In this document: positions 1 to 4,597 of the stretch, in pieces
Position numbering within the stretch: the first letter of the stretch is position 1
How the letters are laid out: every line of letters starts with the position of its first letter
From: an uncultured Eubacterium sp.
GTDB lineage: Bacteria; Bacillota; Clostridia; Oscillospirales; Acutalibacteraceae
Reading direction: 5' to 3'
Assembly (NCBI GenBank): GCA_945979635.1
Contig: CAMFPZ010000041.1
Span: forward strand, 1-7,397
DNA: 7,397 nucleotides
Notes under the pieces: model-generated
What the model saw: only the letters and a program-made list of their open reading frames with translations
What the model was told of the DNA's origin: nothing
Database searches by the model: none
Translations under genes and position numbers: made by a program

Positions 1-35
1 GGACACATTGTTTCAACTTCATGTGAGTAAACCAT
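1..35 (-). CDS. 5' end of a leftward gene, product unknown (runs off the window)
   Basis: An ATG on the minus strand at 35-33 opens a frame that reads MVYSHEVETMC before the window edge. The start is supported by a GTAAGGAG ribosome binding site at 44-51, separated from the ATG by 8 bases, and by a textbook promoter further upstream at 94-122. Only 11 residues are visible, so no family can be assigned and I do not recognise it. The gene is divergent from the MATE exporter gene, and about 160 bases separate the two promoters. Confidence 0.7.
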   Translation of the reverse strand, partial: MVYSHEVETMC

Positions 36-93
36 TTTCTAAACTCCTTACTTTTGATTTAGAATAAATTTCATATTAAAATTTACCAGATAT

Positions 94-122
94 ATTATAT
101 CCAATTTTTTGTCTATGTTCAA
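94..122 (-). promoter_or_regulatory. sigma-A type promoter of the leftward edge gene
   Basis: On the minus strand, TTGAAC (117-122) is followed by a 17-base spacer and a perfect TATAAT (94-99). The predicted transcript start near 87 gives a leader of about 50 bases before the ATG at 35. No terminator-like hairpin is visible in that leader. Confidence 0.75.
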
Positions 123-187
123 GTGTAAATATTCATAAAAGTTATTTTTTGACAGAATGTACACAATTTTTTGAAAAAACAAGGGGA

Positions 188-286
188 ATGTATGTAAAAA
201 TAAATGAAGCAAAAACAGTTGCGAAGAGGTTTGGTTTGCGTATGATTGGAAAAATCGCTTCCCGTCTTGGTGGCGTTCTCGGTTGA
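188..286 (+). CDS. possible 32-residue cationic peptide ORF (doubtful)
   Basis: An ATG at 188 opens a 32-codon frame that ends at a TGA overlapping the -35 box of the MATE promoter. The peptide is strongly basic (Lys/Arg at residues 4, 9, 13, 14, 18, 22 and 26, one Glu). Residues 11-32 could form an amphipathic helix, superficially like small membrane-active peptides. The evidence against it is substantial: the only purine-rich stretch (AAGGGGA, 181-187) lies directly against the ATG, no promoter with a good -10 box precedes it, and the frame stays open upstream to about position 80 without a better start. It may be chance or a decayed gene end. It is the only coding-like content in the 123-282 interval. 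Confidence 0.15.
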   Translation: MYVKINEAKTVAKRFGLRMIGKIASRLGGVLG

Positions 287-311
287 CAGGCAAACAAAAC
301 TGTGATATACT
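283..311 (+). promoter_or_regulatory. strong promoter of the MATE exporter gene
   Basis: TTGACA (283-288), a 17-base spacer and TATACT (306-311), preceded by TGA (303-305), make an extended -10 promoter. Transcription should begin near 318, just ahead of the two-hairpin leader. Such a near-consensus promoter fits a gene controlled mainly after initiation, by termination in its leader. Confidence 0.85.
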
Positions 312-323
312 CACAACACAAAA

Positions 324-403
324 CCCGAGATACAGCTTTCGGGAGTGGATTTTTCAAGAGCAATCTTTTTTCGCCACACAGCGTTTTGCTGTGTGGTTTT
401 TTT
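324..403 (+). promoter_or_regulatory. candidate guanidine-IV (mepA motif) riboswitch with overlapping terminator
   Basis: The leader folds into a first hairpin with arms CCCGA (324-328) and TCGGG (339-343) and a loop region around 329-338. A U-rich linker and a terminator hairpin (374-396) follow. The loop stretch ACAGC (332-336) is identical to ACAGC in the terminator's 5' arm (378-382), and both can pair with GCTGT (388-392). Pairing from the loop extends to 330-336 with 388-394 (six Watson-Crick pairs and one G-U). Loop pairing and full terminator formation are therefore mutually exclusive, as expected for a transcriptional ON switch. From memory of the family, guanidine-IV riboswitches sit in Clostridia upstream of MepA-type MATE genes, with a P1 loop that pairs to the terminator 3' side. 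The class assignment rests on architecture and gene context. I could not run a covariance search. An uncharacterised attenuator is the alternative. Confidence 0.65.
374..403 (+). terminator. intrinsic terminator in the MATE gene leader (attenuator)
   Basis: A perfect 9-bp stem, CCACACAGC (374-382) with GCTGTGTGG (388-396) around the loop GTTTT, is followed at once by seven T residues (397-403). It lies between the promoter and the start codon, only 10 bases before the ATG and directly against the ribosome binding site. It must therefore be conditional, or the exporter would never be expressed. The expression platform of the riboswitch entry overlaps it. Confidence 0.85.
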
Positions 404-413
404 GGAGGGCTGT

Positions 414-1745
414 ATGAATCAAAATTTTATGAAGGAAAGAAAGGTATTTCCTCTCGTTGTTTCCATGTCGATGCCTATGGTCATTTCCATGGCTGTGAAT
501 TCGATGTATAACATTGTTGATAGCTATTTTGTTGCAAAAATCAGTGAGGATGCTATGACGGCACTTTCGCTCGTCTATCCCGTACAAAACTTAATGACGG
601 CTATAGCGGTCGGCTTCGGTGTCGGTATGAACGCAAGGATTGCCTTTTGTCTCGGTGCAGAAAAAAACAAGCAGGCAAGCCAAGCGGCAGTAACAGGTCT
701 GTTATTGAGCTTCGTTCACGGAATTGTTTTGATGATTGCTTGCCTTGTAGGTATGCCTTGGTTCCTTTCGCTTTATACCGATAATCAAAGCATTATTGAT
801 ATGGGGTTGATATATTCAAACAGGGCATTTCTCTTTTCGGTTGTTATCATGCTGGGAATTTCGCTGGAAAAAATCTTCCAGGCAGTTGGCCGAATGAAGG
901 TTTCGATGATTAGTATGATGTTGGGATTTGTTATGAATATCATTCTTGACCCGCTGATGATTTTCGGAATAGGTCCTTTTCGTGAAATGGGAATGGCAGG
1001 TGCCGCATATGCAACGGGCATCGGTCAATGTGTAACCTTGTTTTCATACATACTCTTTTTGATACTGAAGCCTATTCCTATTTCATTTGGCAGAGGGAAT
1101 ATTTCCTTTGATAAAGTACTGCTGAAGGCTTTATATTCTGTAGGTATTCCTGCGTCGCTGAATATGGCCCTGCCGTCTGCCTTGATTTCATCACTCAACG
1201 GAATACTTGCACCTTTTTCGGATAAATATGTTTTGGTCCTCGGTGCATATTATAAGCTTCAGGGCTTCATCTATTTGACGGCGAATGGAATCATTCAGGG
1301 AATTCGCCCTCTCGTCAGCTTCAATTACGGGGCAGGAGAGGGAAAACGAGTACACAGTATTGTCAAAACAACCTTGCTTTTGATAATGGGAGTGATGACG
1401 GTCGGCTTGGTGATGTCATACCTAATTCCGGATAAAATGATAGGGCTGTTTACCTCAAGTGAGGAAACAACCCAAATCGGCATTATTGCCTTGCATATTA
1501 TCAGTATTGGCTTTGTATTTTCGGCAGCCTCGGTAACCTTCTGCGGAGTTCTCGAGGCATTGGGAAAAGGTGTTCAATCGCTTATAATATCCTGTTTGCG
1601 GTATGCTGTAATTATTATTCCGTCGGCTTATTTCTTTAGCCGAGTTATCGGTGCACAGGGTGTATTTTTGGCATTCCCGATAGCCGAGGCATTAACTGCT
1701 ATTGTTTCAATCCTCTTGTACAGGAAAAACTGTCGCCGGTACTAA
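414..1745 (+). CDS. MATE family efflux transporter, MepA-like
   Basis: This 443-residue inner-membrane exporter of the multidrug and toxic compound extrusion family uses a cation gradient to expel organic cations. The size is normal and the hydrophobic segments are consistent with the family's twelve helices in two related halves. Family-typical stretches are visible: NSMYNIVDSYFVAKISEDAM near residues 29-48 with Asp36, a GVGMNARIAFCLGAEKNKQA loop (69-88), and the matching second-half loop GIIQGIRPLVSFNYGAGEGK (292-311). The NIVDSYFVA/ALSLVYPVQNL pattern is that of the MepA branch. I chose ATG 414 because GGAGGG (404-409) precedes it. The longer frame from GTG 345 would put the leader terminator inside the gene. 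If the leader is a guanidine-IV riboswitch, the likely physiological substrate is guanidine, although the protein sequence alone cannot show this. It is transcribed alone and converges on the DUF3592 gene. Confidence 0.95.
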   Translation: MNQNFMKERKVFPLVVSMSMPMVISMAVNSMYNIVDSYFVAKISEDAMTALSLVYPVQNLMTAIAVGFGVGMNARIAFCLGAEKNKQASQAAVTGLLLSFVHGIVLMIACLVGMPWFLSLYTDNQSIIDMGLIYSNRAFLFSVVIMLGISLEKIFQAVGRMKVSMISMMLGFVMNIILDPLMIFGIGPFREMGMAGAAYATGIGQCVTLFSYILFLILKPIPISFGRGNISFDKVLLKALYSVGIPASLNMALPSALISSLNGILAPFSDKYVLVLGAYYKLQGFIYLTANGIIQGIRPLVSFNYGAGEGKRVHSIVKTTLLLIMGVMTVGLVMSYLIPDKMIGLFTSSEETTQIGIIALHIISIGFVFSAASVTFCGVLEALGKGVQSLIISCLRYAVIIIPSAYFFSRVIGAQGVFLAFPIAEALTAIVSILLYRKNCRRY

Positions 1746-1777
1746 TACATTTTCGGAATAAGCTACGAGCCTAATTG

Positions 1778-2734
1778 CTATTCGCTGTAATAATTCATAT
1801 CCTCAAATAATTGCAAAAGCTTGTCTTTCAGTTCGGTTTTGCAAGCACCATAAACGAAAGTGTTGTTTTTCAGTGCTTTTACATAGAAGAATTCGTTGCT
1901 TTCGGCAGCGGTGAAATTATTTTTGCTAATTACGATTTTTTCAGCCGGTAGGGAGGAACAATTATATAGCATTTCGGCATTATGACTTGTGTTTATTTCA
2001 CAAAAATCAATTCGTATATCCTGAGTATTGACAGAATATGATTGCTCGATTAGTGAGCCCATACCGAATTCGGTTTGTAATCTGTCTAGAGAATTTTCGG
2101 ATTCGTAGCCATTGCTCTGCATAATTTGGATGAATTCGTCAGCATTGATATTTTTCTGCATAAACGGCTGATAGTACATCAAAACGATTGAAAGCAGAAA
2201 TACTCCAATCGGAAGCAAAAGCTTTAAATATGCTGTTGGATTTCTTTTTTGCTTTGGTTCGTGATAATAAGGCTTATCCTCAATTTCGTATGTAAGCAGA
2301 GCTCTTTTCTTCCATATAATTGTTGTAAAAATAATTCCGGCAGCAATTAAAATAATTCCGAAAATCAATGAAATAACAAATCGTTCGGTATCCGGAGTTG
2401 TAATGGATGTTGAGAATGAAGGAGCTTCGGGATTGTACTTTATTTCAAGGCTATTGCCGACCTGAATCGGATTAAGCGACCTTACTTCGCCCTCATATTT
2501 TTCGCCGTTAATATCATAGCTGTAAGTGATGGTATATATAGTCTTACTTGTACTGGATTTTATTCCGCCTCCTGACGAAACATAGCTGTGCATATCAACA
2601 ACGGTTGCCTCAGTGCTCGGCCATTTTGCATTTTTACATTCATTTGAATAGTCATAGGTCATATATCCGGCCAGCATTATTCCTGCAATGATTGAAATTA
2701 TCGGTAATAGTATAGGTATAAAAATTTTTTTCAT
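1778..2734 (-). CDS. DUF3592 domain membrane protein
   Basis: This 318-residue membrane protein has unknown function. Predicted helices lie near residues 4-25, 118-141 and 168-188. The region between the first two (about 30-115) has the DUF3592 pattern: an opening WPSTEATVVD (38-47), then YTITYSYDINGEKYEGE (67-83), then VGNSLEIKYNPEAPS (92-106). This is usually a beta-rich domain held near the membrane surface. Residues 142-167 are a charged linker rich in Lys, Glu and Pro. The C-terminal 128 residues (191-318) form a soluble domain with four cysteines (245, 259, 298 and none paired by an obvious motif) that I do not recognise. ATG 2734 is preferred over the in-frame GTG at 2746 because AGGTGAG (2742-2748) is placed 7 bases ahead of it and overlaps the GTG. 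The gene is monocistronic and ends 32 bases from the stop of the MATE gene. That gap holds no convincing terminator. Confidence 0.85.
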   Translation of the reverse strand: MKKIFIPILLPIISIIAGIMLAGYMTYDYSNECKNAKWPSTEATVVDMHSYVSSGGGIKSSTSKTIYTITYSYDINGEKYEGEVRSLNPIQVGNSLEIKYNPEAPSFSTSITTPDTERFVISLIFGIILIAAGIIFTTIIWKKRALLTYEIEDKPYYHEPKQKRNPTAYLKLLLPIGVFLLSIVLMYYQPFMQKNINADEFIQIMQSNGYESENSLDRLQTEFGMGSLIEQSYSVNTQDIRIDFCEINTSHNAEMLYNCSSLPAEKIVISKNNFTAAESNEFFYVKALKNNTFVYGACKTELKDKLLQLFEDMNYYSE

Positions 2735-2775
2735 ATTTATTCTCACCTCGCAATTGACGTAAAAGCTATATGTTG

Positions 2776-2804
2776 ATTATATCATAAATTTACATAATAT
2801 CCAA
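2776..2804 (-). promoter_or_regulatory. promoter of the DUF3592 gene
   Basis: On the minus strand, TTGGAT (2799-2804) is followed by a 17-base spacer and TATAAT (2776-2781), with TGA directly before the hexamer giving an extended -10 box. The start point near 2769 leaves a leader of about 35 bases. The promoter stands back to back with the candidate rightward -35 box at 2819. Confidence 0.75.
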
Positions 2805-2818
2805 GCGGATTTTTCGTG

Positions 2819-2848
2819 TTGACAAAGAACAAATAAATGAATTCAAAT
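2819..2848 (+). promoter_or_regulatory. possible promoter of the phosphoesterase/glycosidase group
   Basis: A perfect TTGACA (2819-2824) is followed after 18 bases by TCAAAT (2843-2848), a four-of-six match to the -10 consensus. The better TATAAT at 2849-2854 is 24 bases from that -35 box, too far for a normal sigma-A site. With the 18-base spacing, the start would fall near 2855, exactly on the palindrome that follows. No better rightward promoter is visible before 3258, but this one is only moderately convincing. Confidence 0.35.
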
Positions 2849-2853
2849 TATAA

Positions 2854-2882
2854 TAACTTATGACACGGGGTGTTATAAGTTA
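2854..2882 (+). promoter_or_regulatory. 29-base palindrome, probable operator
   Basis: The arms TAACTTATGACAC (2854-2866) and GTGTTATAAGTTA (2870-2882) are inverted repeats of 13 bases around a GGG centre. The single departure from perfect symmetry is a G-T pair at 2862/2874. The inner TGACAC...GTGTTA core resembles operators of dimeric TetR- or MarR-type repressors. No T-run follows, so it is not an intrinsic terminator. It lies between the divergent promoters of the DUF3592 gene and the rightward group, next to the predicted rightward start point. The TetR regulator beginning at 7097 is a possible partner, but nothing in the sequence proves that. Confidence 0.55.
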
Positions 2883-2888
2883 AATTGA

Positions 2889-3149
2889 AGTGTTTCATAT
2901 CTAGCAAAGCTGTTAAGAAACGCCATTGTTTTTATTAATCTCGAAATAGTTGTTTTCTACAAATCGGACAGACAGAATAATTTTAAAAAAATATTTGATG
3001 CCGCGATAAAGGGTCTGTCTTTATACGCTGTACCGGAATATTCGGTTATGGATGATTATACACAGGATATCGTTATCGGTCATGCGTATTTGATAAATAA
3101 ATACGGCTATTACAAAAGAATGGAGAATAAAGAAAATGAGTATCGTTAA
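2889..3149 (+). pseudogene. C-terminal fragment of a lost gene
   Basis: The frame is open from the TGA at 2886-2888 to a TAA at 3147-3149 (86 codons). From about 2943 it reads like genuine protein, with stretches such as EIVVFYKSDRQNNFKKIFDA and DDYTQDIVIGHAYLINKYGY, ending in KENEYR. It has no usable start: the first in-frame ATG is well inside (Met36 of the 68 residues counted from 2943) and has no ribosome binding site. This is best read as the 3' end of a 5'-truncated gene. The part before about 2943 looks non-coding. The stop overlaps the ATG of the next small ORF at 3136, the tight packing of a former operon. I do not recognise the family; the C-terminus of a regulator or an enzyme are both possible. 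Confidence 0.5.
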
Positions 3150-3261
3150 GGGGATTTTTAATAATAAAACGACGAGGGAAATTCTTGCGTTTTCGCTATT
3201 GCCGTTCGGTATGAGTACGGTTTATGGAATAATGGCAAGGGAAACCGAGGCGAAAATATGA
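3136..3261 (+). CDS. 41-residue ORF overlapping both neighbours, possible truncated transporter
   Basis: ATG 3136 lies inside the end of the preceding coding fragment. It has GGAG (3122-3125) 10 bases ahead, and its TGA (3259-3261) overlaps the ATG of the phosphoesterase gene in an ATGA junction. Such overlaps on both sides are a hallmark of translational coupling, so the ORF is probably translated. The product, beginning MSIVKGIFNNKTTREILAFS, has a basic N-terminus followed by a single hydrophobic stretch at about 17-33 (LAFSLLPFGMSTVYGIM) and a charged tail. This resembles, by impression only, the first helix of sugar/cation symporters of the GPH/MFS type (REKLxYGxGDxGxNxVYG). If so, nearly all of the transporter has been deleted. 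It could instead be a true small membrane protein. Confidence 0.45.
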   Translation: MSIVKGIFNNKTTREILAFSLLPFGMSTVYGIMARETEAKI

Positions 3262-4592
3262 AAAAAAGGAAAAAATTTATGATTACTGTTATTTCAATAG
3301 TGCTTGTGATAGCATTGGCATTAGGCATCGGGATGGGTATTTTGTATGCCTGCGGCGAAAAAATAATTATCGGCGACACGGAAATTAAGGAATATGAAAC
3401 CGAAAATGCATCTTTTAAGGTCGGCGTTATTTCGGATACACAACTGCCGCCAACACACAGGGCATTAAACAATAGCGATAAATATCTCGTTCATCTCAAA
3501 AATGCCTTGACTGTTATGAAAAACAACGATGTGGATATGATTTTGTTTGCCGGTGATATCGGCGACCTGGGGACATATTTTGCCTTTGAAACCTACAAAA
3601 ACGCCATTGATGAGGTTTTCGGCGAAAGCAGACCTATTGTTCAAACTATTATGGGAAATCACGACTTTTGGAATAAAAATGCCCTGACTGCAACAAATCA
3701 CATAAAAGCGTTTAATCAGGTTATGGGGGAATCTCCTTGGACTCATTATGTCGTAAACGGCTATCACTTCATCGGTGCATCGCCCAACTGCGGAAGTATG
3801 TCGGCGGGTTATAAATTGACATCAAGATGGCTTGAAAAGGAGCTTGAAAAAGCAAGTGCAGAATCGGATGGCAAGCCAATATTTGTATTAACCCATAATC
3901 AGCCAAAGGACACCTGCTACGGCAGCGATGAATGGGGCGATAGCTCGTTGAATGATGTTTTTTCGAAATATCCGAATGTTGTACTTTTCGGCGGTCATTC
4001 CCATTATTCCGTGCTGGATGAACGAACAATTTGGCAGGGTGAATACACTGTTATACAAACGCAATCGCTTTCATATATCGAGCTTGAAACAGGTAAGGAA
4101 AACGGAACGGTTCCGCCAAATGCAGATGCAAACCCTATGGGATATATTATGGAATTCACCGATGGCGAAATCAAAATTCATCGTATCGGCTTTGCTGATT
4201 CAATGGGCAGGGAAGAAAAGGCAGATATGCTATGGACTCTCCCTCTTCCGTATGAGAATAACGGAAAATATGGCTTTGAAGCCAGAGCCCAAAGAAATAC
4301 AGCACCTGTAATTACTAACAAAACAGGCAATGCCGTTTCGTTTGGTGAGAATATTGGCTTAATCTTCCCCGCGGGCGAGGACGATGATTTTGTCCATTCC
4401 TACAAGGTTGTTATAGACGGAAAGGAAGAAAAGCTGTTTTTCAGCGATTATTATAACGGAATTGAGAATATGAGCGATACGGTGTTTTTGCCGATTAAAG
4501 CTGATAATGGAAATCATATTTTTGAGATTTACGCAGTTGACTCCTGGGGTGCAGAGAGTGAGGATTGTGTAACGATTCTTTGGGAGCAGTAG
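3258..4592 (+). CDS. membrane-anchored calcineurin-like metallophosphoesterase
   Basis: This 444-residue enzyme is predicted to hydrolyse phosphate mono- or diesters with a two-metal centre on the outer face of the membrane. After a basic tip (KKRKK), residues 8-30 form one hydrophobic segment. Cys32 follows in LYAC, a poor lipobox because of the Tyr, so an uncleaved anchor and a lipoprotein are both possible. The catalytic domain (about 52-310) shows the family blocks in order: SDTQ (59-62), GDIGD (99-103), GNHD (133-136), THNQ (212-215) and GHSH (246-249). The first block has Gln62 where most members have the DxH histidine. Residues 349-444 look like an Ig/FN3-type beta domain (IFEIYAVDSWGAES near the end). 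GAGG (3247-3250) precedes the ATG by 7 bases. The ATG overlaps the stop of the small upstream ORF. The glycosidase gene starts 5 bases after this stop, so they are almost certainly co-transcribed. The substrate is unknown. Confidence 0.9.
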   Translation: MKKRKKFMITVISIVLVIALALGIGMGILYACGEKIIIGDTEIKEYETENASFKVGVISDTQLPPTHRALNNSDKYLVHLKNALTVMKNNDVDMILFAGDIGDLGTYFAFETYKNAIDEVFGESRPIVQTIMGNHDFWNKNALTATNHIKAFNQVMGESPWTHYVVNGYHFIGASPNCGSMSAGYKLTSRWLEKELEKASAESDGKPIFVLTHNQPKDTCYGSDEWGDSSLNDVFSKYPNVVLFGGHSHYSVLDERTIWQGEYTVIQTQSLSYIELETGKENGTVPPNADANPMGYIMEFTDGEIKIHRIGFADSMGREEKADMLWTLPLPYENNGKYGFEARAQRNTAPVITNKTGNAVSFGENIGLIFPAGEDDDFVHSYKVVIDGKEEKLFFSDYYNGIENMSDTVFLPIKADNGNHIFEIYAVDSWGAESEDCVTILWEQ

Positions 4593-4597
4593 AGCAT

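Noticed and set aside
149..177. Rightward promoter with TTGACA at 149-154
   Set aside because: No acceptable -10 hexamer lies 16-18 bases downstream (TGAAAA at 172-177).
48..363. Leftward ORFs overlapping the promoter and leader of the MATE gene
   Set aside because: The compositions are dominated by Phe, Leu and His from T-rich DNA, there is no ribosome binding site, and they run across two clear promoters and the leader hairpins.
345..413. N-terminal extension of the MATE gene from GTG 345
   Set aside because: It would translate through the leader hairpin and terminator, has no ribosome binding site, and the added residues do not match MATE N-termini. ATG 414 has GGAGGG ahead of it.
1746..1777. 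Possible bidirectional terminator between the convergent MATE and DUF3592 genes
   Set aside because: Only a weak, bulged GAATAAGC/GCTATTC pairing around 1756-1782 is visible, without a T-run on either strand.
4565..4597. Upstream TTG start for the DUF5054 gene
   Set aside because: It lies inside the phosphoesterase gene and lacks a ribosome binding site. The conserved family N-terminus begins directly at ATG 4598.
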